Assembly (NCBI RefSeq): GCF_003473545.1
Contig: NZ_QUCM01000017.1
Location: forward strand, 16,131 to 80,130
Source: Clostridium sp. AM22-11AC
GTDB lineage: Bacteria; Bacillota; Clostridia; Lachnospirales; Lachnospiraceae
DNA length: 64,000 nt
Direction of reading: 5' to 3'
The notes beneath the pieces are model-generated. The model did not search any database, was not told the origin of the DNA, and saw nothing but the letters and a program-made list of their open reading frames with translations. The translations under genes and the position numbers were made by a program. This document shows positions 25,017-33,684 of this stretch, piece by piece; positions within the stretch are counted from its first letter, which is position 1; every line of letters begins with the position of its first letter.

Positions 25017-25045
25017 TTGACATGAAAACAAAACTCTGATATAGT
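25017..25045 (+). promoter_or_regulatory. Sigma-A promoter for the structured leader / helicase transcript
   Basis: TTGACA at 25017-25022 and TATAGT at 25040-25045 are separated by 17 bases. Transcription should begin near 25052. Confidence 0.85.
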
Positions 25046-25051
25046 TATTGA

Positions 25052-25400
25052 TTGTACGAAAGTGAGAGGATGAAAGGCCTGCATGTGCGTGCCGTTTTCG
25101 CCTCTCATTTTCTTGCTATTGCATGTTAAAAATATATGATAACTTCGATTGCACTAAGTTCGTGGAATACCTCACTAAGTGCAACGAAGTGCTTTCGCAC
25201 GTAAGTGTTCTGGAAGACGAACGCTTACGTGCTCAATGCAGGAATATGGGCCGTTTTCAACCTGTCGATTGTCCACATCCTGAGTGCAGATGTACGAATG
25301 TGGCGGATGCAATCCGACACAGGCGAACATGTGCAAATCGAAGGCCAGTGGACAATGACATGTTGAAAAATTAAGGCCCATATTCCTGTGGAACTTAGAT
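25052..25400 (+). ncRNA. Candidate long structured leader RNA upstream of the DEAD-box helicase
   Basis: Between the promoter and the helicase gene lie several strong stems. A first hairpin is bounded by TGAGAGG and CCTCTCA (about 25061-25110) and followed by TTTTCTT. Stem A pairs 25142-25159 with 25174-25190. Stem C pairs GCACGTAAGTGTTC (25197-25210) with GAACGCTTACGTGC (25219-25232), 14 bp with one G-U. Stem D pairs 25248-25276 with 25348-25379 and encloses GTGCAGATGTACG/CGAACATGTGCA arms and a CGGAT-GCA-ATCCG hairpin (25304-25316). An open frame of 83 codons through this region has no ribosome binding site and is better explained by the stems. I could not match it to a known RNA family. 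Confidence 0.7.
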
Positions 25401-25429
25401 TAAGAATAGAAAGAGGATATTTACAATTA

Positions 25430-27127
25430 ATGGATGTAACAAAATTTGAAGAATTACAGTTAGATGACCGTATCATAAGAGCTATTACCGAGATGGGCTT
25501 TGAAGAAGCTTCTCCGATCCAGGCTCAGGCGATCCCTGTTGTATTAGAAGGCAGAGACATGATCGGTCAGGCACAGACAGGAACAGGAAAGACCGCTGCT
25601 TTCGGACTTCCTCTGTTACAGAAGGTAGACCCGAAGGTAAAGAAGCTTCAGGCCGTTGTCCTGCTTCCAACCAGAGAGCTGGCAATCCAGGTAGCTGAAG
25701 AACTGCGCCGTTTTGCAAAATTTATGCACGGCATCAAGGTTCTGCCTGTATACGGCGGTCAGGACATTGTCCGTCAGATCCGCGCCTTAAAAGATGGCAC
25801 CCAGATCGTAGTAGGAACCCCGGGCCGTGTGATGGATCATATGCGCCGTAAGACCGTAAAAATGGACCATGTACATACCGTAGTTTTAGACGAAGCAGAC
25901 GAAATGTTGAACATGGGCTTTTTAGAGGATATGGAGACCATTTTAAGCCAGCTGCCGGAAGAGCGCCAGACCCTGATGTTCTCCGCAACCATGCCTCAGG
26001 CCATTGCTGACATTGCAAAGAAGTTCCAGAAAGATCCGGTAACAGTCCGCGTGATTAAAAAAGAACTGACTGTACCGAAAGTGACCCAGTATTATTATGA
26101 AGTAAAGCCAAAAAACAAAGTAGAGGTTATGTGCCGTCTGTTAGACATGTACTCCCCAAAGCTGTCTATCATATTCTGCAACACCAAGCGCCAGGTAGAT
26201 GAACTGGTTCAGGCACTTCAGGGAAGAGGTTATTTTGCAGAAGGCCTTCATGGTGATTTAAAGCAGGTACAGCGTGACCGCGTTATGGAAAGCTTTAGAA
26301 ACGGACGTACCGATATCCTGATTGCTACAGACGTAGCAGCAAGAGGCATTGACGTAGGAAATGTAGAAGCTGTATTTAACTACGATATCCCACAGGATGA
26401 TGAATATTATGTACACCGTATCGGTCGTACCGGAAGAGCAGGAAGAGAAGGAAAGGCATTCAGCCTGGTAGTTGGCAAGGAAGTTTACAAGCTTCGTGAC
26501 ATCCAGCGCTACTGCAAGACCAAGATCATCCCACAGGCCATCCCGTCCTTAAATGACATTACCGAGATCAAGGCAGACAAGATCTTAGATCAGGTTCAGG
26601 ACATTTTAAATGACGCAGATCTCACAAAGATCGTAAATATCATTGAAAAGAAGCTGATGGAAGATGATTACACTTCCTTAGATCTGGCTGCAGCCCTCTT
26701 AAAAATGAGCATGGGCGATGACAATGAAGATATCATTGATAACTATATGCCTGCAAGATCCTTAGACGATCTGGACAGCTATGGCAGAAATTCCAGAGGC
26801 AGAGACCGTGGCAGAAATAACAGCCGCCGCAAAGGCGCTACCGACCGAGCAGCTGTTGACTATGTATTAAACGGCGGTGAAGAGCGCATGGCAAGACTGT
26901 TCATCAATATCGGTAAGTCCCAGCGTGTAACACCGGGAGATATCCTGGGCGCAGTTGCAGGAGAGTCCGGTATTCCAGGACGTCTGGTAGGAAGTATTGA
27001 TATGTATGACGGCTATACTTTCGTAGATGTACCGGCTGAATATGCAGAAGATGTATTAAATGCCATGAGCCATGCCCGCATCAAAGGCAAACATATCCAC
27101 GTAGAAAAAGCAAATTCCAAACGATAA
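25430..27127 (+). CDS. DEAD-box ATP-dependent RNA helicase with C-terminal RNA-binding domain
   Basis: The 565-residue helicase unwinds structured RNA, typically in ribosome assembly, RNA decay or cold adaptation. Motifs in order are the Q motif (ASPIQAQAIP), motif I AQTGTGKT near residue 49, DEAD in VVLDEADEMLNMG near residue 152, SAT near residue 186 and HRIGRTGRAGREG near residue 330. The last 80 residues (MARLFINIGKSQRVTPGDI and the region to HIHVEKANSKR) match the DbpA-type RNA-binding domain, as in CsdA/DeaD proteins. ATG 25430 has AGAGGA at 25412. The long structured leader suggests post-transcriptional control, possibly autoregulatory or temperature dependent. Confidence 0.94.
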   Translation: MDVTKFEELQLDDRIIRAITEMGFEEASPIQAQAIPVVLEGRDMIGQAQTGTGKTAAFGLPLLQKVDPKVKKLQAVVLLPTRELAIQVAEELRRFAKFMHGIKVLPVYGGQDIVRQIRALKDGTQIVVGTPGRVMDHMRRKTVKMDHVHTVVLDEADEMLNMGFLEDMETILSQLPEERQTLMFSATMPQAIADIAKKFQKDPVTVRVIKKELTVPKVTQYYYEVKPKNKVEVMCRLLDMYSPKLSIIFCNTKRQVDELVQALQGRGYFAEGLHGDLKQVQRDRVMESFRNGRTDILIATDVAARGIDVGNVEAVFNYDIPQDDEYYVHRIGRTGRAGREGKAFSLVVGKEVYKLRDIQRYCKTKIIPQAIPSLNDITEIKADKILDQVQDILNDADLTKIVNIIEKKLMEDDYTSLDLAAALLKMSMGDDNEDIIDNYMPARSLDDLDSYGRNSRGRDRGRNNSRRKGATDRAAVDYVLNGGEERMARLFINIGKSQRVTPGDILGAVAGESGIPGRLVGSIDMYDGYTFVDVPAEYAEDVLNAMSHARIKGKHIHVEKANSKR

Positions 27128-27147
27128 AAATTCAAATCAGAAAAGTA

Positions 27148-27182
27148 AAAGACACTCTGAAACCTACCAGAGTGTCTTTACA
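27148..27182 (+). terminator. Rho-independent terminator after the helicase gene
   Basis: AAAGACACTCTG (27148-27159) pairs perfectly with CAGAGTGTCTTT (27168-27179) across an eight-base loop. Confidence 0.9.
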
Positions 27183-27202
27183 ATATGCAGGGAGTGATAA
27201 AT

Positions 27203-27694
27203 TTGAAAGGAAAAAAAGCAGAAGCAGAAGTAAGGACCAACGTAATGAGGCTGTTAGACGCAGCAGGGATCCATTATGAAACAGGAACATATGAAGTAGA
27301 TGAAAATGACCTTTCCGGCAGCCATGCTGCTGACCTGATGGGGATCGATCATGACCAGATGTATAAGACCCTTGTATTAAAAGGGGAGAAAAAGGGATAT
27401 CTTGTATGCTGTATCCCGGTAGATGAAGAACTGGACTTAAAGAAAGTGGCAAAAGCAGCGGGAGAGAAGAAAGTGGAGATGATCCACGTAAAAGATATGT
27501 TAGGTATCACCGGTTACATCCGGGGCGGCTGTTCTCCAATCGGAATGAAGAAAAAATTTCCAACATATATTGAAGAAACTGCCCAGTTATATGATACAAT
27601 TATGGTAAGCGCAGGACAGAGAGGCGTACAGGTCACTGTAAGTCCGGAAGACCTGAGGGAGTATGTAGACGGAACCTTTGTTGGACTTGTGTAG
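27203..27694 (+). CDS. ybaK: Cys-tRNA(Pro)/Cys-tRNA(Cys) deacylase, YbaK family
   Basis: The protein of about 163 residues belongs to the YbaK/EbsC editing family, which hydrolyses mischarged Cys-tRNA(Pro). Conserved features are the early TNVMRLLDAAGIHYE segment, the catalytic-type Lys in QMYKTLVLKG, and GCSPIGMKKKFPTYI near residue 112. I favour TTG 27203 because GGGAG lies eight bases upstream; ATG 27185 and GTG 27194 are too close to the helicase terminator or to the binding site. The gene stands alone in a short transcript. Confidence 0.9.
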   Translation: MKGKKAEAEVRTNVMRLLDAAGIHYETGTYEVDENDLSGSHAADLMGIDHDQMYKTLVLKGEKKGYLVCCIPVDEELDLKKVAKAAGEKKVEMIHVKDMLGITGYIRGGCSPIGMKKKFPTYIEETAQLYDTIMVSAGQRGVQVTVSPEDLREYVDGTFVGLV

Positions 27695-27837
27695 GTGATG
27701 GTTACGATCGTCTCAAAACGGTCTCAAAAGATAGAATACCTTAATGCAGGTTTGTAAATGAAATCAGGTATCACGGAAAACGGACTGCGCTTTTGATGGC
27801 ATATTATGCAGATAACATCCGAAAGGAGGAACGCAAT

Positions 27838-28293
27838 ATGGAGAAAAAACAGGCAGTTGTTACCTCAGACACCCTTACAAAAGAGCAGATCAGGGAACTG
27901 GCGGCAAAATCCCTTGCAGGTATTAAAAACTCCTATGCCCCTTATTCCCATTTCCACGTTTCCGCCGTCCTTCTTAGTGAAAACGGCAATATCTATACAG
28001 GAAATAACATAGAAAATGCCGCCTACACCCCTTCTGTATGCGCCGAGCGCTGCGCTTTCTTTAAAGCAGTCAGCGAAGGAGAACGTGACTTTGCAGCTAT
28101 TGCCCTTTGCGGCGGCTTAAAGGGAGTAGTAAAGGATTACTGTGCCCCTTGTGGCGTCTGCCGCCAGGTGATGCGGGAATTCTGTAAGCCGGATTTTAAG
28201 ATCATTATGGTAAAGTCCGAAGAAGAGTGGAAGGTATATACCTTATCCCAATTGTTGCCGGAAGGTTTTGGACCGGAAAATCTTCGGGCGTAG
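27838..28293 (+). CDS. cdd: Cytidine deaminase
   Basis: The 151-residue zinc enzyme deaminates cytidine and deoxycytidine to uridine forms in pyrimidine salvage. The catalytic motif CAERCAFFKA (zinc ligand Cys and catalytic Glu) is near residue 73, and the second zinc motif PCGVCRQVMREF is near residue 107. NNIENAAYTPSVCAER gives the substrate loop. AGGAGG precedes ATG 27838; an upstream in-frame start at 27793 lacks one. The region between this gene and the next (28294-28717) holds the 6S RNA gene. Confidence 0.95.
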   Translation: MEKKQAVVTSDTLTKEQIRELAAKSLAGIKNSYAPYSHFHVSAVLLSENGNIYTGNNIENAAYTPSVCAERCAFFKAVSEGERDFAAIALCGGLKGVVKDYCAPCGVCRQVMREFCKPDFKIIMVKSEEEWKVYTLSQLLPEGFGPENLRA

Positions 28294-28391
28294 ATCCGGC
28301 AGGACAATACGGGTGTTACAGTTCAGCTTAATACCTGAAATCAAGACGCAAATACTAACAATATATAACAATATTAACTAAAAAAACAGGC

Positions 28392-28420
28392 TTGAAAAAC
28401 ATAAAATGTTGGGTTATAAT
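28392..28420 (+). promoter_or_regulatory. Sigma-A promoter for 6S RNA
   Basis: TTGAAA at 28392-28397 and TATAAT at 28415-28420 are 17 bases apart, giving a start near 28427. Confidence 0.85.
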
Positions 28421-28426
28421 AGCACC

Positions 28427-28632
28427 ATAATAAATGAAGCGCATATGTGATACCTGGGATGTGCGAAGTTCTTACCAATTTTGAACCTACATTAGACTAA
28501 AGGGATTCCAATATTTTTAAGCGGATGTCATGCCTCCTTTTTAAGCGTGGAAGGCAGAAGTTTAAGTGAGGTTGCCCACCTAGCATTGCTAGGCGTCAAT
28601 AAGTAAGAGACGGCATCTTGGGGTCACAGAAG
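28427..28632 (+). ncRNA. ssrS: 6S RNA
   Basis: The roughly 200-base transcript between its own promoter and terminator has the 6S pattern. A closing stem is formed by TACCTGGGATGTGCG (about 28451-28465) against GGCATCTTGGGGTCA (28612-28626). A large unpaired central region surrounds TTGAACCTACATTAGAC and the opposite AAGTGAGGTTGCCCACC strand, and a distal hairpin CCTAGCATTGCTAGG closes that side. 6S RNA mimics an open promoter and sequesters housekeeping RNA polymerase in stationary phase. The identification rests on closing-stem similarity and overall shape, not on a database comparison. Confidence 0.78.
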
Positions 28633-28637
28633 ATAAA

Positions 28638-28666
28638 AGCAGCGAGGTTCTCGCTGCTTTCTTTTT
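28638..28666 (+). terminator. Terminator of the 6S RNA gene
   Basis: AGCAGCGAG (28638-28646) pairs with CTCGCTGCT (28650-28658) around a GTT loop, followed by TTCTTTTT. Confidence 0.92.
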
Positions 28667-28717
28667 GTAGTACATGGGCTTGCTGAATATACTTGTGCGA
28701 ATAAGGTGACAGATATT

Positions 28718-31042
28718 ATGAAAATGATCGGGAAGTTAAATGAAAAGGATCTAAAGATCAACAAAAAACAGATGATTTTGTGGATGGGAGGAATACTGGC
28801 GGCAGTGATCCTGCTTATGGTGTTCATTGTAAAAGTGGAACCTCCTGCAGAAGGAATATCCAGGGCAGAAGCAGCCAAAGCCCTGGCTCTGGTTTTTGAA
28901 GATCCCCAGACCTTGGAAGATATGGCTTCTGAACGGGAAAATTCCTCTTTTACAGACAAGGAAAAGGGAAACTGGTTTGTAAAATATATGGATTATCTTT
29001 ATGAAAAAGGTTATCTGGATACAGAGATCACACCGGCGACTCTTACTTCTGCCCAGGGAAATCTTACATATGAGGATGTAAATACGGTAGCAGAAAAGCT
29101 GTCATCCGGCCTTGAAAAACAGGTGGGAATGACCAGAGGGAATAAGAAAAAGACATTTTCAAGAAATGACTGGTGGGAGCTTTATAAGGCCATTGTAAAA
29201 GAGACGGACAAAGATGGAAATATGAAAGAAGTTTCCGCTGTTTTGTTTGGCACACCTTCTAATATGGAACAGGCCGAAAGCTGGACTGCTTATACAACAG
29301 AAGGTACCTTTGGCTTTCAGGGACTGGCTCTGGACGCATATCTTGACTGCGAGATCCGTTTCTGGGCCAGAGGCCAGGAAATGGCAGGTATGACCCAGAT
29401 CGTAAGCGAGGAGCCTGTTTATAAGAATATATGGGTCTCTGATGTAAAAAAAGATCAGTTTACGGTTTACATCGGCAAATATGTAAGAACTTTTACAGCA
29501 GAAGGTAAACTGGCATCCCAGGCAGAAGAGAAGAATGAAGAACTGAGATCCTGTGTGGCTGACCTGCATATGGAAAAGGGAAAGCTGAAAAAGATCACTG
29601 TGAAAAAAGAACGGGTCCGTGGAAAGGTCCTTGCAGTGACGGATGAGTCTATTGAACTGGAAGGCTATGGCTGCGTACCCATCGATGACAATTTTCATGT
29701 ATACAAGACCTACGGGGATTTCCAGGTCCTTGGAAAAGGAAACATCCTGGTAGGTTATGATCTGCAGGAATTTGTGGCAGCTGACGGAAAGCTTTGTGCC
29801 GCTGTTCTGGAACAGCCATTTGATGCGGAAACCATCCGCGTCCTGATCATGGATAATGGTTTTAAGCAGATCTTTCATGATACCATAGAACTTACTGCAA
29901 ATTGCGATGGGGAACTGATCTACGAAAAGGAAAACGGAGAAAATCAGGAAAGCTCCTTTAAGAAAGGGGATACATTCTCCTACGAAGCATCTGATAAAAA
30001 GCTGGAAAACGGACGTATGATCTTAAAACCGGAAGACAGTGAAGGAATTACCGTCACTTCCTTAGAACGTGGCCAGGGACAGCCTACTTACAGTGGTTCT
30101 ATAGAAGTGAAAGCAGAAGAGGGCGGCTTAGTCCTTATTAACGAGTTGTACCTGGAAGATTATTTAAAGAAGGTAGTTCCAAGTGAAATGCCTGCGTCTT
30201 ATGAAAAAGAGGCATTAAAAGCCCAGGCAGTGTGTGCCCGGACTTATGCCTACCGCCAGATCCAGGGAAATGCCTACGGGCAGTATGGTGCCCATGTGGA
30301 TGACAGCACCAATTTCCAGGTGTACAACAATATAAGTACCAGCGAGCGTACAGACCAGGCAGTAAATGAGACCTGTGGACAGATGCTTTTCTATAATGAT
30401 AAGCCCATAGAAGCCTTTTATTATTCCACTTCCTGCGGCCATGGGGCAGATGGAAGTGTATGGGGCAATGAAGGGGCGGCTCTGCCCTACCTGCGTTCCA
30501 TGCAGATCAAAAAAGGCGCAAGAGAGCTGACTATGGAAGATAATGATACTTTTGATGATTACATACGGTCAAAAAACATTACTTCTTATGATGCTTCTTA
30601 TCCTATGTTCCGCTGGCATGTGGATATTAAAGCCAGTATCCTTTCCGCACAGATCCCGGGAGTGGGAAATGTAACCGATGTAAATGTAGTATCCAGAGGT
30701 TTAGGCGGCATTGCTTCTGAAGTAGAAGTAAAAGGCGATGGAGGAAGCTACAAGATCAAAGGCCAGAGCCAGGTAAGAAGTATGCTTGGAAATACGGAAC
30801 TTGTAATAAAGAAACAGGACGGAAGCGATATGACAGGAACGGCAGCCCTTCCAAGTGCGTTTATTTCCGTTGAGAAGCGCACGGCAGAGGACGGAAGCAT
30901 TGTATTCCGGGTATACGGCGGCGGTTTCGGACATGGAGTTGGAATGAGCCAGAACGGCGCCCACAGCATGGCAAAGGCAGGAAAGACGTATAAAGACATC
31001 CTTGATTTTTTCTATCATGGAGCGGAGATCAGGACAGAATAA
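28718..31042 (+). CDS. SpoIID/LytB-domain protein, membrane-anchored peptidoglycan hydrolase
   Basis: The 774-residue protein has one N-terminal transmembrane segment (about 20-40) and a long extracytoplasmic part. The C-terminal third is a SpoIID/LytB domain: LEDYLKKVVPSEMPASYEKE near residue 490, ALKAQAVCARTYAYRQ, YYSTSCGHGADGSVWG near residue 570, and GGGFGHGVGMSQNGAHSMA near residue 740. SpoIID enzymes are lytic transglycosylases that cut glycan strands stripped of stem peptides. The 400-residue N-terminal half is not recognised and makes this much longer than classical SpoIID, so a general cell-wall role is as likely as engulfment. ATG 28718 is favoured by AGGTG; GTG 28706 is an alternative. 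Confidence 0.88.
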   Translation: MKMIGKLNEKDLKINKKQMILWMGGILAAVILLMVFIVKVEPPAEGISRAEAAKALALVFEDPQTLEDMASERENSSFTDKEKGNWFVKYMDYLYEKGYLDTEITPATLTSAQGNLTYEDVNTVAEKLSSGLEKQVGMTRGNKKKTFSRNDWWELYKAIVKETDKDGNMKEVSAVLFGTPSNMEQAESWTAYTTEGTFGFQGLALDAYLDCEIRFWARGQEMAGMTQIVSEEPVYKNIWVSDVKKDQFTVYIGKYVRTFTAEGKLASQAEEKNEELRSCVADLHMEKGKLKKITVKKERVRGKVLAVTDESIELEGYGCVPIDDNFHVYKTYGDFQVLGKGNILVGYDLQEFVAADGKLCAAVLEQPFDAETIRVLIMDNGFKQIFHDTIELTANCDGELIYEKENGENQESSFKKGDTFSYEASDKKLENGRMILKPEDSEGITVTSLERGQGQPTYSGSIEVKAEEGGLVLINELYLEDYLKKVVPSEMPASYEKEALKAQAVCARTYAYRQIQGNAYGQYGAHVDDSTNFQVYNNISTSERTDQAVNETCGQMLFYNDKPIEAFYYSTSCGHGADGSVWGNEGAALPYLRSMQIKKGARELTMEDNDTFDDYIRSKNITSYDASYPMFRWHVDIKASILSAQIPGVGNVTDVNVVSRGLGGIASEVEVKGDGGSYKIKGQSQVRSMLGNTELVIKKQDGSDMTGTAALPSAFISVEKRTAEDGSIVFRVYGGGFGHGVGMSQNGAHSMAKAGKTYKDILDFFYHGAEIRTE

Positions 31043-31106
31043 GACCGATGTGTCTGGCTGGCAGCCGGAGGCAGAGACCTGGTCTGGGAAAACAGAATAC
31101 GGGCAT

Positions 31107-31154
31107 AAAAAAACACGGTTTAGGAAACGGAAATATTTCCTGACCGTGTTTTTT
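31107..31154 (+). terminator. Terminator after the SpoIID-like gene
   Basis: AAAAAACACGGT and an adjacent AGGAAA arm pair with TTTCCT and ACCGTGTTTTTT across 31107-31154. Both arms continue as A- and T-runs. The following 110 bases hold nothing I recognise. Confidence 0.88.
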
Positions 31155-31264
31155 AGTTGTTATGTATCTGGAAGCAGCTGCCGGTGACAGCTTTTGCCAA
31201 TATCTTGTTAGCCACTGCCAAAGGCAGCTGGCAGACTGGCTTTATATATTATTTAATCATATGG

Positions 31265-31741
31265 TTAGGCTAATAAGAAAACCTCTACATTCTGTATTCC
31301 GTGATTTTTTGATTCTGCGTGTGTATCATAAAAAATATCAATGTGATGGCCTTTTACACCGCCGCCTTTGTCCTCGGCAATGTAAACCACCCCGTTGATC
31401 ATAACCCTGGTTCCATATGGGATCACTCTTGGGTCAACAGCAATGGTGTGCTGGGAGCTGGCAACGGCACCGGTACAGGTGTTTCTTCCCCAGCCTGCGG
31501 AGCAGCTTCTGCAAGGGCAGTAACCGGTAGTTTTAAAAACACCCAGGGAAACCATCTGGGAAGCCGGTTCTTCAACGTTTTCGGCAGCTTCTGTTTCCTG
31601 CTGATCCTGATCGTTTGCAGCTTCTTCTGTTTGCTGTGTCTGTTCGGAACTGTCATTTTCAGAAGCGAATGCACAAAAGGCAGAGCCAATTATAAAAAAT
31701 ACAGTGATAAAAGTCGTGGTTAATAGTTTCTTCATGTTCAT
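31265..31741 (-). CDS. Secreted 3D-domain protein
   Basis: The 158-residue precursor has a signal peptide (MNMKKLLTTTFITVFFIIG, cleavage after AFA-S near residue 26), a Glu/Gln/Asp-rich low-complexity linker to about residue 65, and a C-terminal 3D domain. The domain shows TTGYCPCRSCSAGWG, IAVDPRVIPYGTRVMING and the DKGGGVKGHHIDIFYDTHAE block whose aspartates name the family. 3D domains share the MltA double-psi barrel and usually act on peptidoglycan. ATG 31741 has AGGAGG immediately upstream. It is divergent from hrcA. Confidence 0.9.
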   Translation of the reverse strand: MNMKKLLTTTFITVFFIIGSAFCAFASENDSSEQTQQTEEAANDQDQQETEAAENVEEPASQMVSLGVFKTTGYCPCRSCSAGWGRNTCTGAVASSQHTIAVDPRVIPYGTRVMINGVVYIAEDKGGGVKGHHIDIFYDTHAESKNHGIQNVEVFLLA

Positions 31742-31927
31742 TTCTACCTCCTTTTGCAGTCGGAAAGGACAAGGACTGCGGTCGTTCACAATGCCTCATA
31801 ATATTTGCAATGTATTTTTAATATATTATAAATATATGTAACACTTTTGTAATATATGAACGATAAAGTAATATTTACCACATTTTTTTAAATCTGTCAA
31901 GAAAAACACAAAATGCGCAAAAAGCCC

Positions 31928-31997
31928 TTGACAAATTCTTTATAAAGGAATATATTATGCAATGTAGATGTTAGCACTCCAATAAGTTGAGTGCTAA
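31928..31997 (+). promoter_or_regulatory. Heat-shock promoter with CIRCE operator
   Basis: TTGACA at 31928-31933 and TATATT at 31951-31956 are 17 bases apart. The CIRCE element TTAGCACTC-N9-GAGTGCTAA occupies 31971-31997 with perfect arms. HrcA, encoded by the first gene, is expected to bind here and repress the hrcA-grpE-dnaK-dnaJ transcript. Confidence 0.97.
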
Positions 31998-32032
31998 TAA
32001 CAAAAGAAACAGCGAACAGGAGGCAGGAACAC

Positions 32033-33079
32033 ATGGATGCGCAGTTGGATGAGCGTAAGGTCACTATATTAAAAGCGATCATAAAGACTTATCTGGAAAC
32101 AGGCGAGCCGGTGGGTTCCCGGACGATTTCCAAGTATTCGGAACTGAAACTCAGTTCTGCCACCATCCGCAATGAGATGTCAGACCTGGAAGAGATGGGC
32201 TACATTATACAGCCACATACATCAGCAGGACGTATTCCTTCTGATAAGGGATACAGGTTCTACGTTGACCAGATCATGCAGGAGAAAGAAAATGAAGTCA
32301 CAGAATTTAAGGATGTGATGGTCCAGAAAGTAGATAAACTGGAACTGGTCCTTAAGAAAATGGCTCAGGCTCTTGCGGCAAATACCAATTATGCAGCGAT
32401 GATCAGCGGACCAAGCTACCACAAGACAAAGCTGAAATTCATACAGCTTTCCAGAGTAGAAGCAAATAAGCTTCTGGTGGTAGTGGTTGTGGAAGGCAAC
32501 ATCATCAAGAACACCATGATCGATATTGGCGAAGATCTGGGAGAACAGGAACTTCTCAATCTGAACATCCTCTTAAACAGCAGCTTAAACGGACTGACCA
32601 TTGAAGAGATCAATCTTGGGATTATCAGCAAGCTGAAAGAAGATGCAGGCATTCACAGTAAGGTGATCGAACTGGTACTGAATGAAGTCGCAGAAGCTAT
32701 TAAAGCGGGCGGCGAGGACCTGCAGATCTATACCAGCGGAGCGACCAACATTTTCCGGTATCCGGAACTGGCTGAAGGAGAAAAGGCCAGCAAGCTGATC
32801 GGAACATTAGAACAAAAAGAAGTGCTGCAGGAATTTGTTTCCGATGTAAACGCAGACCAGCAAGGCGATGGAGGCATTCAGGTATACATTGGTGATGAAA
32901 CACCGATCCAGTCCATGAAGGACTGCAGCGTGGTCACAGCCAATTATGATCTGGGCGGGGGCCTTCGGGGAACCGTAGGAATTATCGGTCCTAAGCGAAT
33001 GGATTATGAAAAAGTTCTTGGAACTTTGAAAAATCTCATGAACCAGCTGGATGCAGCATTTAAAAAGGATGAAAGGTGA
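32033..33079 (+). CDS. hrcA: Heat-inducible transcription repressor HrcA
   Basis: HrcA binds CIRCE and represses the dnaK and groE operons; GroEL activity keeps it folded. The 348-residue protein has an N-terminal winged helix (ERKVTILKAIIKTYLETGEP, GSRTIS, LSSATIRNEMSDLEEMGYI) with the tip PHTSAGRIPSDKGYRFYVD near residue 65, and a long C-terminal dimerisation/regulation domain ending in LGGGLRGTVGIIGPKRMDY. ATG 32033 follows AGGAGG at nine bases; an earlier in-frame start at 31991 lies in CIRCE. It is first in the operon and overlaps the region that initiates grpE. Confidence 0.97.
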   Translation: MDAQLDERKVTILKAIIKTYLETGEPVGSRTISKYSELKLSSATIRNEMSDLEEMGYIIQPHTSAGRIPSDKGYRFYVDQIMQEKENEVTEFKDVMVQKVDKLELVLKKMAQALAANTNYAAMISGPSYHKTKLKFIQLSRVEANKLLVVVVVEGNIIKNTMIDIGEDLGEQELLNLNILLNSSLNGLTIEEINLGIISKLKEDAGIHSKVIELVLNEVAEAIKAGGEDLQIYTSGATNIFRYPELAEGEKASKLIGTLEQKEVLQEFVSDVNADQQGDGGIQVYIGDETPIQSMKDCSVVTANYDLGGGLRGTVGIIGPKRMDYEKVLGTLKNLMNQLDAAFKKDER

Positions 33080-33084
33080 TAGCA

Positions 33085-33678
33085 GTGAGCGAAGAAATGA
33101 AAAATGAAGATCTGAAGGATCCGTCCAATATGGAACAGGAAGCTTCTGAGGAGACTGCTTCTGAGAACACTGAAACAAGTGCAGAAGAGAAGACCACAGA
33201 AAAAGCACCTGAGAAAGAGGGCTTCTTTAAAAAGAAAAAAGATCCTAAGGATGAAAAAATAGAAGAACTTACCGACCGGGTAAAACGCCAGATGGCAGAA
33301 TTTGATAATTTCCGCAAGAGAACGGAAAAAGAAAAATCTACCATGTACGAGATGGGTGCAAAAGACATCATCGAGCGTATGCTTCCGGTAGTTGATAATT
33401 TTGAAAGAGGCTTAGCTTCCATTCCGGAGAGCGAAAAAAATACAGCTTTTGCTGAGGGAATGGAAAAAATATATAAGCAGTTCCAGAAAGTCTTAGAAGA
33501 CGCCGGTGTAAAAGCCATTGAGGCAGCCGGACAGCCATTCGATCCTAACTTCCACAATGCAGTGATGCATGTAGAAGATGAAAGCTTAGGAGAGAATATC
33601 GTAGCTGAGGAACTTCAGAAAGGCTATATGTACCGTGACAGTGTTGTAAGACACAGCATGGTAAAAGTAGCAAACTGA
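33085..33678 (+). CDS. grpE: Nucleotide exchange factor GrpE
   Basis: GrpE releases ADP from DnaK. The 197-residue protein has an acidic low-complexity N-terminus (SEEMKNEDLKD and Glu/Ser/Thr-rich stretch), a lysine-rich patch (EGFFKKKKDPKDEK), a long helix (EELTDRVKRQMAEFDNFRKR) and the C-terminal beta domain with NFHNAVMHVEDESLGEN near residue 152. GTG 33085 is the best start because AAAGG lies eight bases ahead; GTG 33076 overlaps the hrcA stop. Confidence 0.95.
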   Translation: MSEEMKNEDLKDPSNMEQEASEETASENTETSAEEKTTEKAPEKEGFFKKKKDPKDEKIEELTDRVKRQMAEFDNFRKRTEKEKSTMYEMGAKDIIERMLPVVDNFERGLASIPESEKNTAFAEGMEKIYKQFQKVLEDAGVKAIEAAGQPFDPNFHNAVMHVEDESLGENIVAEELQKGYMYRDSVVRHSMVKVAN

Positions 33679-33684
33679 CATTGA

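Noticed and set aside
25123-25374. Open frame of 83 codons with several cysteines ahead of the helicase gene
   Set aside because: No ribosome binding site, and nearly all of it is taken up by paired stems; a structured RNA explains the sequence better.
31319-31723. Plus-strand frame of 134 codons opposite the 3D-domain gene
   Set aside because: The minus-strand gene has a perfect ribosome binding site, signal peptide and conserved domain, so the plus frame is a shadow.
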